Assembly (NCBI RefSeq): GCF_029946165.1
Contig: NZ_JAQSDZ010000026.1
Location: forward strand, 1-64,000
Length of the DNA stretch: 64,000 nt
Source of the DNA: Methylotenera sp.
Lineage (GTDB): Bacteria; Pseudomonadota; Gammaproteobacteria; Burkholderiales; Methylophilaceae
Direction: 5' to 3'
Position numbers and translations under genes: made by a program. Of this stretch, positions 1 to 9,521 are shown piece after piece; positions within the stretch are counted from its first letter, which is position 1, and the number at the start of each line of letters is the position of its first letter. Under the pieces are notes generated by a model. The model was not told where the DNA came from. It saw only the letters and a list, made by a program, of their open reading frames with translations, and made no database searches.

Positions 1-107
1 TCTTAGGATTTGGTGGTATTGCAGGAACTGCTGCTGGTATTGCAAAAGTTTTATTTATAGTTTTTCTTGTCTTGGCTATATTTTCATTTTTAAAATCAAG
101 GAATTAA
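1..107 (+). CDS. DUF1328 family small membrane protein, C-terminal part
   Basis: The window opens inside an open frame that reads [18 protein letters not shown], a hydrophobic stretch, then a short basic tail and a TAA stop at 105-107. The glycine/alanine-rich motif followed by a transmembrane helix is the hallmark of the DUF1328 (YtjA-like) family of about 55-residue inner-membrane proteins of unknown function. The first 20 or so residues lie outside the window. Confidence 0.75.
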   Translation, partial: LGFGGIAGTAAGIAKVLFIVFLVLAIFSFLKSRN

Positions 108-214
108 TAATTTTGATTGTATGAAAAGATATATACTTAAGTTACTAAATTAGTTTAAAGTTGCTTTCTATCTTGTAATATTCGCATCAATAGTTACCGC
201 TGTATTTACGTTTA

Positions 215-230
215 TGTGATTATTATCACA
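215..230. promoter_or_regulatory. CRP/FNR-family-like palindrome
   Basis: TGTGA-N6-TCACA, a perfect dyad matching the consensus of CRP-type regulators, lies about 130 bp upstream of the response-regulator gene at 361. A TATAAT hexamer at 334-339 could be its -10 element. The regulator that would bind is not in the window, so the assignment rests on the motif alone. Confidence 0.45.
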
Positions 231-360
231 TGCTTAAAAGAGCGGTAATTAGGAGATAGTTGTTACTTTTAAGCTATTTTTTTCATCTATTGAAAACATC
301 TAAATTGACTCAAGCGCGTCAATTTAAATTTAATATAATTTATTATTTATCGAGAAACTT

Positions 361-993
361 ATGAAAAAAATCTTGCTTGTTGATGATCATCAAATTGTCA
401 GGCAAGGTTTAAGAAACCTGATTGAATTAGAAAAAGATCTACAAGTAGCGGATGAAGCATCAACGGGTATTGAGGCTTTGAATCTTATCCGAAAAAACGA
501 GTACGACATTGTCATACTCGATGTAACAATGCCACAAAAGAATGGCATAGATACACTGCATGATCTTAAGCATATTGCCCCAAATTTGCCTGTGCTGATT
601 TTAAGCGGATACGCCGAAGAGCAATACGCACTGAATTTGATGCGTAGTGGTTGTAAAGGTTATTTGTCTAAAGATGCAGATTCAGATGAAATTATTAAAG
701 CAATAAGAAGTATCGCTAACGGTAGAAAATATATTTCTGCTGAACTGGCCGAACTTTTAACCAATGAGTTGAGTAATCCATCTGACAAACAACTTCACGA
801 GACGCTTTCTGAAAGAGAGTTTCAGGTATTTTTTAAACTAGCTGGCGGTTTGAGCCCCATAGAAATTGCTAATGAATTAAATATTAGCATTAAGACTGTG
901 AGCACTTATCGCACGCGTATATTAGAAAAAATGTCATTAAAAACAAATGCAGATATGACTTATTACGCCATCAAATATGGCTTAATTATTTAA
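361..993 (+). CDS. NarL/FixJ-family response regulator
   Basis: A 210-residue two-domain regulator. The receiver domain (about 1-120) has the acidic pair D8-D9, phospho-acceptor D54, S82 and K104, all the residues needed for phosphorylation. The C-terminal LuxR-type helix-turn-helix (about 146-208) begins LSEREFQVFFKLAGG and includes the recognition helix around IKTVSTYR. It should be a DNA-binding transcription factor activated by a sensor kinase. No kinase gene is adjacent, so the signal is unknown. A receiver-only protein follows 53 bp downstream, suggesting a shared phosphorelay. Confidence 0.9.
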   Translation: MKKILLVDDHQIVRQGLRNLIELEKDLQVADEASTGIEALNLIRKNEYDIVILDVTMPQKNGIDTLHDLKHIAPNLPVLILSGYAEEQYALNLMRSGCKGYLSKDADSDEIIKAIRSIANGRKYISAELAELLTNELSNPSDKQLHETLSEREFQVFFKLAGGLSPIEIANELNISIKTVSTYRTRILEKMSLKTNADMTYYAIKYGLII

Positions 994-1046
994 TTTTTAT
1001 TAACCAATGCTGATTATAGAAGAGCTAAACTTAATTGGGGTATGGA

Positions 1047-1418
1047 GTGAAATTATTACTTGTTGAAAATTCTCCTTTGCTCAGAGATGCCATAAAGGAC
1101 ATGCTTTCTGGATATGAAAACATTTCAATAGAGAATGTTGCTAGCACCAAAAATGAAGCAATTACGTTTCTTGATGAAATGCAATATGATTTAATTATTG
1201 CTGACATAGAATTGAATGAAGGTAACGGATTTGATGTGGTTAAGCATACTATGCAGGACTTTTATGCCTTTAAACCGCCAACCGTGGTGATGCTAACTAA
1301 CCATGGCAATAGCTATTATAAAAAATTAGCCCAGAAGTTGAATATTAAGTACTTTTATGACAAATCATTAGATTTTGAAAGTGCCATTCAATCAATAGTG
1401 CATGAATCCTTGAATTAA
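1047..1418 (+). CDS. single-domain response-regulator receiver protein
   Basis: About 123 residues forming one receiver domain. The GTG at 1047 is preferred because it begins KLLLVEN, the usual first beta strand, and GGGG lies 6 nt upstream; an upstream TTG at 1035 adds four residues. The phospho-acceptor is D53 (IIADIEL) and a lysine sits in the YDKS segment. The usual N-terminal acidic pair is E-N rather than D-D, so the Mg-binding pocket is altered. It has no output domain and may pass phosphate to, or buffer, the regulator at 361. Confidence 0.75.
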   Translation: MKLLLVENSPLLRDAIKDMLSGYENISIENVASTKNEAITFLDEMQYDLIIADIELNEGNGFDVVKHTMQDFYAFKPPTVVMLTNHGNSYYKKLAQKLNIKYFYDKSLDFESAIQSIVHESLN

Positions 1419-1863
1419 CATATTCACACTTAAGTAATCTAACAGTTGAATTCAATGCAACATTAAATCCAATATATTGGAGTTAATGCTCTGAATGGTT
1501 TTCTGTAAACCGTCACATATTTCGCCCTCAATCTCGGTAGCTTTTTTCTAGACTCCACTCAACTTTTGTGTGTGTAAACGTACAGATTATGACAAGTCTT
1601 ATGTCTTATCATTCATAAGCAGTTAGCCTTTACAAAAAAATTAATCGCTATTTGTTAATTAATTTACATGGTAAGCGTTTAGGTATTCCATCACTTTATC
1701 TTCATTTCTAAGTTAACTTTGGCTTTAGATTATCTTGATGCAATGAAAAGAATTATTCACAGAAAAAGTTCACTTCCAAATTGAATGCCAATTTTATGTA
1801 ACCACTTCCAAATTTTATACAAAACACTTGAGTTAAGCATAATCTCCTAATAGAAAGGTAAAA
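1419..1863. other. 445-bp intergenic region before glgX
   Basis: Very AT-rich. No open frame with a plausible ribosome-binding site, RNA gene or repeat was recognised. It presumably holds the glgX promoter; AGAAAGGT at 1853-1860 is the glgX ribosome-binding site. Confidence 0.5.
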
Positions 1864-3954
1864 ATGAGAGTAGTAAAAGAAGGATTACCTTACCCACGCG
1901 GAGTATATTTTGATGGTAAGGGAACGAATTTTGCATTGTTTTCAGATTATGCGACTTCAGTCACCGTCTGTCTTTTTAGTAAAAATGGAGACTTTGAAGA
2001 AGAACGTATCCCTCTAAGAGAATGTACTAATGGTGTTTGGCATGGATATTTGGATGATGTGAAGCCTGGACAACTGTATGGCTATCGCGTCGATGGACCT
2101 TGGAGTCCATTAGAAGGTCTAAGATTTAACTTTAATAAGCTGTTGTTAGATCCTTATGCTAGAAAGCTTTCAGGCTCAATCAAATGGGATGAGTCGCTTT
2201 ATGGCTATACCATTAACGACGTACCAGATTCCGATCTAATCTTAGATGGTCGAGATAGTGCGGCTTTTATGCCTAAAGCTATCGTCATTGATCCAGCAGT
2301 TCTAGTGAAAGCAAAACTGCCAAATATCAAATGGCCAAAAACAGTCATTTACGAAGCCCATGTTAAAGGGCTTACCATGCAGCACCCTTTAATTCCAAAT
2401 GACATCCGCGGCACGTTCGCCGCGCTAAACGCGCCTGCTTTAATTAATCATTTACAGAAAATTGGTGTAACCGCAATAGAGCTTTTACCTATTCACGCGT
2501 TTAGCCAAGAGCATTATTTACTGGATAAGAATCTATCGAATTATTGGGGGTACAACACACTGTCATTTTTTGCGCCAGAGCCAGCTTACATGGCCTCCGG
2601 CGAGTTAGAGGAGATTTCCCAAACTGTTGATACCTTACATAAAGCGGGTATCGAGGTGATATTGGATGTGGTTTATAACCACACTTGTGAAGGCAATCAT
2701 TTAGGTCCCACTTTATCTTGGAAAGGTATTGATAATCTTAGCTATTATAAACAAGCGCCTGAAAATCCTCGCTATTACGACAATTTAACAGGTTGTGGAA
2801 ATGCCTTAGACACAACTCATCCTAAAGTGCTTCAAATGGTCATGGATAGTCTGCGTTTGTGGGCTACGGTTTATGGCATTGACGGCTTTAGATTTGACCT
2901 TGCATCAACATTAGGCCGCAAAGAAGATGGATTTGATTCAAACCATGCTTTATTCCATGCAATGCTACAAGACCCCGTGTTAAGTCAACGCAAGTTAATT
3001 GCAGAGCCATGGGACGTGGGTCCAGGTGGCTATCAGTTAGGATATTTTCTCCCTGGGTTTTCAGAGTGGAATGGCGATTATAGAGACGTAACCAGAGAAT
3101 TTTGGCAAGGGAAAGAAGGCATACTCTCTAGTTTTGCTAGTAGGTTTGCTGCCTCAAGCGATTTATTTAACGAGCGCCATCGCCGACCTTGGTCAAGCGT
3201 TAACTTTATAACCTCTCATGACGGTTTTACATTACATGATTTAGTCACTTACAACGAAAAACATAATGAAACTAATCTTAATGATAATGAAGATGGGAGT
3301 GATAATAATTGTAGCTGGAATTGTGGCGCTGAAGGCGAGACTGATTCAGCAAAGATAAATGCATTAAGGGCACAACAAAAAAGAAATTTTCTTGCTACCT
3401 TATTTCTTTCTCAGGGCATCCCTATGTTGTTAGCTGGCGATGAATTAAATAATACTCAATTTGGAAATAATAACGCTTACTGTCAGGACAATGAAACAGG
3501 CTGGGTGAAGTGGGATAAGGCTGATGAGAATTTGATCAATTTTGTAGGAAGCTTAGTAAGCATCCGCAAAAAATATAATGCAATCTCTAGAGCTGAGTTT
3601 TTAACGGGTAAATTAAATGAACACGGAAACTCTGATGTTGCATGGCTAAATGTGAATGGTTCAGCCATGACCAACGAGCAATGGAGAGATCCGAATAGTA
3701 AATCAATGATGGTTAAATTTAGTTCTTTTCATAAAAATGAAGCTTCAATATTAGTATTCTTGAATGCCTCTCATGTAAATGTTGAAGCAGTCATGCCTTG
3801 CACTGACTTATTTAAGTGGAAGTTTCTTATCACTACCGTACTAAACAAGGAAACAGTACAAATCAAGGACGTGGAAAATTCTAAAAATCATTTGGTGTTG
3901 GCGCCGCACTCAATGTATGTTTATGAAGGTGAAGTAATCCAGCAATCCTCATAA
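1864..3954 (+). CDS. glgX: glycogen debranching enzyme GlgX
   Basis: A 696-residue GH13 enzyme hydrolysing alpha-1,6 branch points of limit dextrins during cytoplasmic glycogen breakdown. An N-terminal CBM48-like domain (about 10-100) precedes the (beta/alpha)8 catalytic domain. The catalytic triad is visible: nucleophile D345 in GFRFDLAST, acid/base E381 in LIAEPWDVG, and D453 in the SHDGFTLHDL motif. Length is normal for GlgX. No other glycogen genes flank it. Its position next to nifA may be incidental, or may reflect use of stored carbon during nitrogen fixation (inference). Confidence 0.93.
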   Translation: MRVVKEGLPYPRGVYFDGKGTNFALFSDYATSVTVCLFSKNGDFEEERIPLRECTNGVWHGYLDDVKPGQLYGYRVDGPWSPLEGLRFNFNKLLLDPYARKLSGSIKWDESLYGYTINDVPDSDLILDGRDSAAFMPKAIVIDPAVLVKAKLPNIKWPKTVIYEAHVKGLTMQHPLIPNDIRGTFAALNAPALINHLQKIGVTAIELLPIHAFSQEHYLLDKNLSNYWGYNTLSFFAPEPAYMASGELEEISQTVDTLHKAGIEVILDVVYNHTCEGNHLGPTLSWKGIDNLSYYKQAPENPRYYDNLTGCGNALDTTHPKVLQMVMDSLRLWATVYGIDGFRFDLASTLGRKEDGFDSNHALFHAMLQDPVLSQRKLIAEPWDVGPGGYQLGYFLPGFSEWNGDYRDVTREFWQGKEGILSSFASRFAASSDLFNERHRRPWSSVNFITSHDGFTLHDLVTYNEKHNETNLNDNEDGSDNNCSWNCGAEGETDSAKINALRAQQKRNFLATLFLSQGIPMLLAGDELNNTQFGNNNAYCQDNETGWVKWDKADENLINFVGSLVSIRKKYNAISRAEFLTGKLNEHGNSDVAWLNVNGSAMTNEQWRDPNSKSMMVKFSSFHKNEASILVFLNASHVNVEAVMPCTDLFKWKFLITTVLNKETVQIKDVENSKNHLVLAPHSMYVYEGEVIQQSS

Positions 3955-4092
3955 TTCAATTTACAATTAGAAGGTATACATTTTAGTGCGCTTCAAAATC
4001 AATTGAGTGTCATGGCATTACCATAAACTGACTTTATGGTACGTAAATTGCTTATAATAAAATACGATAAACTTTTTTACGGACGTCATGTC

Positions 4093-5709
4093 ATGTCCTC
4101 ATTGCAAACCTCCAGTAAAATTGCGCTGATTACTGTTTACGAAATCGGCAAGATTCTAAGCTCCTCACTTAACCTCAATAAAACCTTGAGACAGGTGTTG
4201 AATGTGATTGCCAACCATTTAAATATGCAACGTGGAATGGTTTGCGTTCTACAAAATGCAGTAGATCTTGGTATCATTGCCTCCATCGGTTTCACCGAAG
4301 AAGAAACAACTCGAGGTCGATTCGCCATTGGCGAAGGAGTGACAGGGAGGATTTTTCAAACTGGATTTCCCGCAGTTATTCCAAATGTAGCGCATGAGCC
4401 CCTATTTCTGAATCGCACTGGTGCGAAAAGACTAATAAAAGATCAAGCAATTTCATTTTTAGGCGTGCCAATAAAGGTAGGTAGGGAAACCATTGGGGTG
4501 CTTTCGTTTGAGCGCAATGCCGCTGATCATTGGCATGGTTTTGAAGATGATTTACAGCTACTGTCTATGGTGGCAAGTTTAATTGGTCAAACTATCTCAT
4601 TAAATCAGCAGGTTACCAACGACAGGGAACAACTTTTACAAGAAAAATCAAGATTACAAAAAGAATTAGGTGGCAAATACAGTCTTGATAATGTCGTAGG
4701 TCAATCCAAGCGGATGCAAGAGGTATTTGCTGATGTGCATATGGCCGCACCAGGTAAAAGCACAATTTTATTACGTGGTGAGTCTGGCACGGGTAAAGAA
4801 GTTATTGCAAGGTCTATACACTTTCTATCCTCACGCAAGAACAAGCCTTTCATTAAGGTTAACTGCGCAGCGCTCACCGAGAGTCTATTAGAATCGGAGT
4901 TATTTGGACACGAAAAAGGCGCATTTACTGGTGCGACTCAAGACCGTATAGGACGGTTCGAACAGGCACATGGTGGCACCTTATTTTTGGATGAAATTGG
5001 CGACGTATCCCCTGCTTTCCAAGTTAAGTTATTACGTGTTCTACAAGAGCGAGAATTTGAACGTGTGGGCGGAAATAGCACAATTAAAGTAGATGTACGA
5101 TTAATTTGCGCAACCAATCGCAATTTAGAAGAGGCTGTGAATAAGGGGGATTTTCGCTCTGATTTGTACTTTCGCATCAATGTGATATCAATACATTTAC
5201 CGCCCTTACGTGAACGTAAAGATGATATTCCGCTATTGGTTGAAAAAATCATTGCTCGATTTAATCGTGACAATAATGCAAGAGTAGGCATTACGCCAGA
5301 AGCCATGCATGTGCTAAGTAATTGTCACTGGCCTGGCAATGTACGTGAGTTAGAAAACTGTGTTGAACGCTTTGCTACTATGTCCCGTACTAACCTTATT
5401 CGTGAGGTTGATATCCCTTGTCAAACCAATCAATGCTTGTCTTCCACATTGTGGAAATACCAACCTACTGGGGGCGTTATTTCCATTGCTCCAGTCGCAG
5501 CGGCACCATCCCATCTATCAAAGATACCAGAACCAGAATATTCGAATATTGATGATGAGCCACTTTCACAAACCGAGCGTGAACAACTAATCAATGCGAT
5601 GGAAAAAAGTGGTTGGGTGCAGGCTAAAGCGGCTCGCTTACTCAATTTAACTCCCCGTCAAATGGGTTATGCATTAAGAAAATACAATATTGAAGTTAAA
5701 CGGTTTTAG
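4093..5709 (+). CDS. nifA: NifA, sigma-54-dependent nif transcriptional activator
   Basis: A bacterial enhancer-binding protein that activates the nif promoters in this window. Domains: GAF (about 15-165), AAA+ sigma-54 interaction domain with Walker A GESGTGKE (229-236) and GAFTGA loop (276-281), and a C-terminal Fis-type helix-turn-helix. C411, C423, C443 and C448 form the exact C-x11-C-x19-C-x4-C pattern of oxygen-sensitive NifA proteins. The ATG at 4093 (MSSLQTSS) is preferred because a GGA lies about 9 nt upstream and the protein then begins as other NifAs do; an in-frame ATG at 4036 would add 19 residues. No sigma-54 promoter was found upstream, so expression is probably sigma-70 dependent. 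Confidence 0.95.
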   Translation: MSSLQTSSKIALITVYEIGKILSSSLNLNKTLRQVLNVIANHLNMQRGMVCVLQNAVDLGIIASIGFTEEETTRGRFAIGEGVTGRIFQTGFPAVIPNVAHEPLFLNRTGAKRLIKDQAISFLGVPIKVGRETIGVLSFERNAADHWHGFEDDLQLLSMVASLIGQTISLNQQVTNDREQLLQEKSRLQKELGGKYSLDNVVGQSKRMQEVFADVHMAAPGKSTILLRGESGTGKEVIARSIHFLSSRKNKPFIKVNCAALTESLLESELFGHEKGAFTGATQDRIGRFEQAHGGTLFLDEIGDVSPAFQVKLLRVLQEREFERVGGNSTIKVDVRLICATNRNLEEAVNKGDFRSDLYFRINVISIHLPPLRERKDDIPLLVEKIIARFNRDNNARVGITPEAMHVLSNCHWPGNVRELENCVERFATMSRTNLIREVDIPCQTNQCLSSTLWKYQPTGGVISIAPVAAAPSHLSKIPEPEYSNIDDEPLSQTEREQLINAMEKSGWVQAKAARLLNLTPRQMGYALRKYNIEVKRF

Positions 5710-5768
5710 GCAGCAAATCAGCCTGTAGAAACACGTTCCAAGAAAAGTAAAATCAGTTCCCCCGCCCC

Positions 5769-5784
5769 TGTACCCTTCACGACA
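5769..5784. promoter_or_regulatory. NifA upstream activator sequence 1 of nifB
   Basis: TGT-N10-ACA (TGTACCCTTCACGACA), an exact match to the NifA enhancer consensus, about 100 bp upstream of the -24 element of nifB. Confidence 0.85.
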
Positions 5785-5797
5785 AATCTGGCTGTTT

Positions 5798-5813
5798 TGT
5801 CGTAATCACGACA
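5798..5813. promoter_or_regulatory. NifA upstream activator sequence 2 of nifB
   Basis: TGT-N10-ACA (TGTCGTAATCACGACA), a second exact site 29 bp from the first. Both end in TCACGACA, which also resembles the nifH site (TTACGACA). Confidence 0.85.
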
Positions 5814-5881
5814 AGCTGTCTAGCGCAGCAAACACCCCTGTAATCGCCTGTTTTATATGATAAATAAATAAATCCTGCATG

Positions 5882-5897
5882 TGGCACGCGTTTTGCA
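5882..5897 (+). promoter_or_regulatory. sigma-54 promoter of the nifB operon
   Basis: TGGCACGCGTTTTGCA matches the -24/-12 consensus, with GG and GC starting 12 bp apart. The predicted start of transcription is near 5908, 25 nt before the nifB ATG. Confidence 0.92.
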
Positions 5898-5932
5898 GTG
5901 CTCTAGTCAAACTGACTATAAAGGATCTCATC

Positions 5933-7516
5933 ATGGCATCTGCATCAGAAAACATAACGCAAAGCACATCACCTAGTTTAAGCCGTCTTAAACCTTTGAT
6001 AGGTATTAAGGTTGAGGTGACAGGACAACCAGAATCTTCTGGCTGCGAAACCACGGGTGGCGAAGGTAAAGCCAGCTGCGGTACTTCTGATGGACCTGAA
6101 GATATGTCTCCAGAAGTTTGGGAGAAAGTGAAAAACCATCCCTGTTATTCTGAAGAAGCTCATCACCACTATGCTCGTATGCATGTGGCTGTGGCGCCTG
6201 CTTGTAATATCCAATGTAATTACTGCAATCGTAAATATGATTGCTCAAACGAATCTCGCCCAGGTGTTGTGTCGCAAAAACTAACACCAGAACAGGCTGT
6301 GAAAAAAGTCATCGCCGTTGCCAGTGAAATTCCTCAAATGACTGTATTAGGCATTGCTGGCCCTGGCGACGCGCTTGCTAGTCCACAAAAAACTTTTGAA
6401 ACATTTCGCATGTTGCAAGAGCAAGCACCAGACATCAAGTTATGCCTTTCTACCAATGGTTTGATGCTGCCTGAATATGTTGATGAAATTTGCAAATACA
6501 ACATCGACCACGTGACGATTACGATCAACATGATTGATGCTGAAGTGGGTGAAAAAATCTACCCATGGATTTTCTATAACCATAAACGCTACTACGGTCG
6601 TGAAGCAGCACAAATCCTCACTGACCGTCAGATGCAAGGTTTAGAAATGCTCACCGCGCGCGGCGTGCTGACTAAAGTCAATTCAGTATTAATTCCTGGC
6701 GTTAACGATAAGCATTTGTATGAAGTGAATCGTGCGGTGAAATCACGTGGTGCATTCTTGCATAACATCATGCCGCTTATTTCAGAAGCTGAACATGGCA
6801 CTGTATATGGCTTAACAGGTCAACGCGGTCCTTCTGCTCAAGAATTAAAAGACGTTCAAGATGCTTGTATGGGTGGCGCTAATTTAATGCGTCATTGCCG
6901 CCAATGCCGTGCTGATGCGGTTGGTTTATTAGGTGAAGACAGAAGTGATGAGTTCACCTTAGACCAAATTGAACAAATGGATGTGGTTTACGACTTAGAA
7001 AAACGTCGTGCATATCAAGAAGGCGTTGAAGCTGAGCGTCAAGCACAACAAAGCGCTAAGCATGATGCATTGGCAACGGTTACAGCAGATGCTGATGACA
7101 GCATGAAAGTGATGGTTGCAGTTGCCACCACTGGCGGCGGCAAGGTTAACGAACACTTTGGACATGCAACAGAGTTCCAAATTTACGAAATTACTTCATC
7201 TTCAACCACATTTGTTGGACATCGTCGTGTTGACTTGTATTGCCAAGGTGGCTTTGGTGAAGATGAACAACTGCCTTCTATCGTCAATGCAATCAATGAT
7301 TGTCACGCCGTATTAGTTGCAAAAATTGGCGCTTGCCCACGTGATGAGCTTTTGGCGGCAGGTATTGAGCCAGTGGATGCCTATGCCCATGAGTTTATTG
7401 AAAAAGCAGCATTAACTTGGTTTGCAGATTACCGTGCACGTGTTGCAAAAGGTGAAATTACCCACGTGGCACGCGGCGATGCAGCCATTCGACAAGGTGC
7501 ATTCATGGCGGCATAA
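5933..7516 (+). CDS. nifB: NifB, radical SAM FeMo-cofactor core synthase
   Basis: NifB fuses and carbide-inserts Fe-S clusters to make the NifB-co precursor of FeMo-co. The 527-residue product has the radical SAM motif C91-x3-C95-x2-C98 ([16 protein letters not shown] region), further cysteines near the N terminus, and a C-terminal NifX-like dinitrogenase cofactor-binding domain (about 385-500), so it is the two-domain form. The ATG at 5933 with AAGGAT 6 nt upstream is chosen; the frame extends back across the sigma-54 promoter, which rules out the longer version. It is the first gene of a NifA-regulated operon. Confidence 0.97.
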   Translation: MASASENITQSTSPSLSRLKPLIGIKVEVTGQPESSGCETTGGEGKASCGTSDGPEDMSPEVWEKVKNHPCYSEEAHHHYARMHVAVAPACNIQCNYCNRKYDCSNESRPGVVSQKLTPEQAVKKVIAVASEIPQMTVLGIAGPGDALASPQKTFETFRMLQEQAPDIKLCLSTNGLMLPEYVDEICKYNIDHVTITINMIDAEVGEKIYPWIFYNHKRYYGREAAQILTDRQMQGLEMLTARGVLTKVNSVLIPGVNDKHLYEVNRAVKSRGAFLHNIMPLISEAEHGTVYGLTGQRGPSAQELKDVQDACMGGANLMRHCRQCRADAVGLLGEDRSDEFTLDQIEQMDVVYDLEKRRAYQEGVEAERQAQQSAKHDALATVTADADDSMKVMVAVATTGGGKVNEHFGHATEFQIYEITSSSTTFVGHRRVDLYCQGGFGEDEQLPSIVNAINDCHAVLVAKIGACPRDELLAAGIEPVDAYAHEFIEKAALTWFADYRARVAKGEITHVARGDAAIRQGAFMAA

Positions 7517-7572
7517 GCGTTAATTAGCCGCTTAAATCTTAAGTATTAAATATTAAAAAGAGGAGAAATAAA

Positions 7573-7794
7573 ATGGCATACAAAATCGTTGGTTCACAGT
7601 GTACTGGTTGTTCAGCGTGCGAGCCTGAATGTCCGAATGTCGCTATTTTCGAAAAAAATGGTGTGTTTTACATTAAACCTGAAAAGTGTACCGAATGTCT
7701 CGGCCACTTTGACGAGGCTCAATGTGTAGCCGCCTGCCCTGTAGATAACACCTGCATTATCGACACCGCATATCCACGTTATCAAGCAGCTTAA
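7573..7794 (+). CDS. fdxN: 2[4Fe-4S] ferredoxin, FdxN type
   Basis: A 73-residue bacterial-type ferredoxin. The first motif is [12 protein letters not shown]; the second is the spaced form CTEC-x8-C-x3-CP typical of nif-linked FdxN. A strong AGGAG ribosome-binding site precedes the ATG. It lies directly after nifB, as in many diazotrophs, where FdxN-type ferredoxins carry electrons for NifB and/or nitrogenase. Confidence 0.92.
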   Translation: MAYKIVGSQCTGCSACEPECPNVAIFEKNGVFYIKPEKCTECLGHFDEAQCVAACPVDNTCIIDTAYPRYQAA

Positions 7795-7803
7795 GGAATA
7801 AAA

Positions 7804-8193
7804 ATGGCACTTTCAATTACACCCAAAGCTGAAAAATTTATCGGTCGTATGATTCGCTTTAATGGCGGTACGCCTGAGCATGGATTTAGATTAGTCGTCA
7901 GCCCAGGCGGATGTTCTGGCTTAAGTTCTGAGTTCACTGTTGAAGCTGGACCGCTAGATGGCGATGCAGTTGTTGAAGCGAGCGGACTAAGATTATTTTT
8001 ACCTGCTGAATCACGTATTTTGCTAGAAGGCGCAACCATTGATTTTAAAGACACGCCAATGGAATCTGGTCTAACTTTCATTACAGTACAAGGCGGCAGT
8101 TGTGGTTGCAGTAGCAGTGGTGATAGCCATGGTGACCATTCACATGCTGGTCCTGCCACGGTGAGCATTGAAAGCATTCAGCGTAAACATTGA
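7804..8193 (+). CDS. nif-associated A-type Fe-S carrier (IscA/HesB family)
   Basis: 129 residues with the A-type scaffold fold and three conserved cysteines: one in SPGGCSGL and two in the SCGCS motif. A histidine-rich tail (HGDHSH) follows and is not part of the canonical domain. Such nif-linked IscA proteins are thought to carry clusters to nitrogenase components. It starts 9 nt after fdxN. It is more divergent than the IscA and ErpA of the isc operon at 54046-54757. Confidence 0.85.
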   Translation: MALSITPKAEKFIGRMIRFNGGTPEHGFRLVVSPGGCSGLSSEFTVEAGPLDGDAVVEASGLRLFLPAESRILLEGATIDFKDTPMESGLTFITVQGGSCGCSSSGDSHGDHSHAGPATVSIESIQRKH

Positions 8194-8230
8194 TCTAATA
8201 TTGATTAAATATTGATGCAATCGAACCTAT

Positions 8231-8740
8231 ATGGAAAATGAAGCGCTTGACAATGCATGGTTTGCAAACCGCTACAGTAATTTATCTCCCGTAGCTGAAA
8301 TGCAATTACGGCTTGCAAGCCACGCTTATGCAGATAGTACAAAAGCAGAAATGCATTTGGCACTAGCCAAAGCGATTGCGCCTGATAACCCGGTTGTCCA
8401 TATTGGTGAATATCGTTATTACTTCTACAAGGGTCGTTTAGAAGAGGCGCTAAGGGTGGCGGAGGTATGTTTAATTATTGTTGCAAAAGAATTAGGTTTA
8501 CCACAACAGTGGCAACAAGTCATGCCAACGCATGCTAATTTTAGTAGCGATGAAGCAGCCAACCGCTTTTATCTATTCTGCCTGAAAGCCTACGCTTATC
8601 TTTTGCTTCGTATGGAGAGAATTGAGCAAGGTTGGGCGGCGACAGAGAAGTTACTGCAACTAGATAAGCATAACCAAGTCGGTGGGCAAGTACTTTTGGA
8701 CGTCTTATTACGTAGGGATATAGACGATTATGACGATTGA
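8231..8740 (+). CDS. TPR-like nif-associated protein of unknown function
   Basis: 169 residues, predicted all-helical with at least two tetratricopeptide-like hairpins (around 20-75 and 115-160). No catalytic motif or signal peptide is visible. The segment RFYLFCLKAYAYLLLR resembles HFYLFSLKALAFIRLR in the gene at 36821-37306, so the two appear to be divergent paralogues placed in separate nif operons. It overlaps the LRV protein gene by 11 bp, which implies translational coupling. A scaffold or chaperone role is possible but inferred. Confidence 0.6.
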   Translation: MENEALDNAWFANRYSNLSPVAEMQLRLASHAYADSTKAEMHLALAKAIAPDNPVVHIGEYRYYFYKGRLEEALRVAEVCLIIVAKELGLPQQWQQVMPTHANFSSDEAANRFYLFCLKAYAYLLLRMERIEQGWAATEKLLQLDKHNQVGGQVLLDVLLRRDIDDYDD

Positions 8741-9521
8741 CAAGGCGCTACCTACTAACGAAATTCCCAGTGTCGACTGGCAAGGCAATGCAATTAATTG
8801 CGAAACTTGCGCGCATACCGACAGATTAGCATTAGGCACATGTGCCCCACTACGCTCTTGCGTGCATGACCGTTACGCCAAGCGCATAGATCGATTTTTT
8901 GGCACGAACCCAGGCTTGGCAAGCGTTTATATAGCCCATCCTTATTTTGAAGTGCGTGCGGTAGCGGCTAAATATTTAGATTTGTTCCAACTCAATCGCC
9001 TGATTAACGACCCTGACGAAACAGTGCGTGCCAGCGTGGCTTTACGTTTACCGCCTAAGCTATTAATCAAAATGATTCTTGATGAAGACCGTGAAGTTCG
9101 CATACGCGTAGCGTTGCGCATGGAAATTACATCATTAAGCACAATGCTCAATGATCCAGATTATTACGTGAGAGTTGTCATCGCACGTCGCATCGCCCCA
9201 AGCATGTTGTTTCATTTAGCACGAGATGTAGACACCTCAGTACGGCAAGAAGTAGCTCAAAGAATTGGTACGGAATGGCTCACCATGCTGGCAAATGATG
9301 CTGAAGAGAGCGTAAGGCTTGTTGCTATACGCAGATTACCAGCAGCGCTACTACCGCCCTTTCGTTTCGACTCAGATTGGCGTGTGCGCTTAGAAACTGC
9401 GGAGCGAGTACCTCTTGAATACCTAGCAGTTTTAACCAAGGATGAAGATGAAATAGTGGCTGCAACAGCAAGTAACCGAATTAACCCTGATATGCAAAGT
9501 GAGAATAAGCATGGGCACTAA
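8730..9521 (+). CDS. LRV protein: 4Fe-4S leucine-rich-variant repeat protein
   Basis: 263 residues. An N-terminal cluster-binding segment with C24, C27, C38 and C44 is followed by about eight repeats of some 24 residues, each carrying motifs such as DPDETVRASVALRL and DEDREVRIRVALRM. This is the architecture of the Azotobacter vinelandii LRV protein, which binds one [4Fe-4S] cluster and is encoded near nifB; its function is unknown. A role in cluster assembly or protein-protein scaffolding is inferred. Confidence 0.9.
   Translation: MTIDKALPTNEIPSVDWQGNAINCETCAHTDRLALGTCAPLRSCVHDRYAKRIDRFFGTNPGLASVYIAHPYFEVRAVAAKYLDLFQLNRLINDPDETVRASVALRLPPKLLIKMILDEDREVRIRVALRMEITSLSTMLNDPDYYVRVVIARRIAPSMLFHLARDVDTSVRQEVAQRIGTEWLTMLANDAEESVRLVAIRRLPAALLPPFRFDSDWRVRLETAERVPLEYLAVLTKDEDEIVAATASNRINPDMQSENKHGH

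Noticed and set aside
1419-1863. Possible small RNA or regulatory RNA before glgX
   Set aside because: No convincing promoter-terminator pair or conserved structure was visible.
3955-4092. Sigma-54 promoter for nifA (TGGCATTACCATAAAC near 4013)
   Set aside because: It has a -24 box but no GC at -12, so it does not meet the consensus.
4938-5306. Long antisense frames inside nifA, nifB, nifDK and other genes
   Set aside because: They are opposite-strand shadows of strongly supported genes, without ribosome-binding sites or recognisable products.
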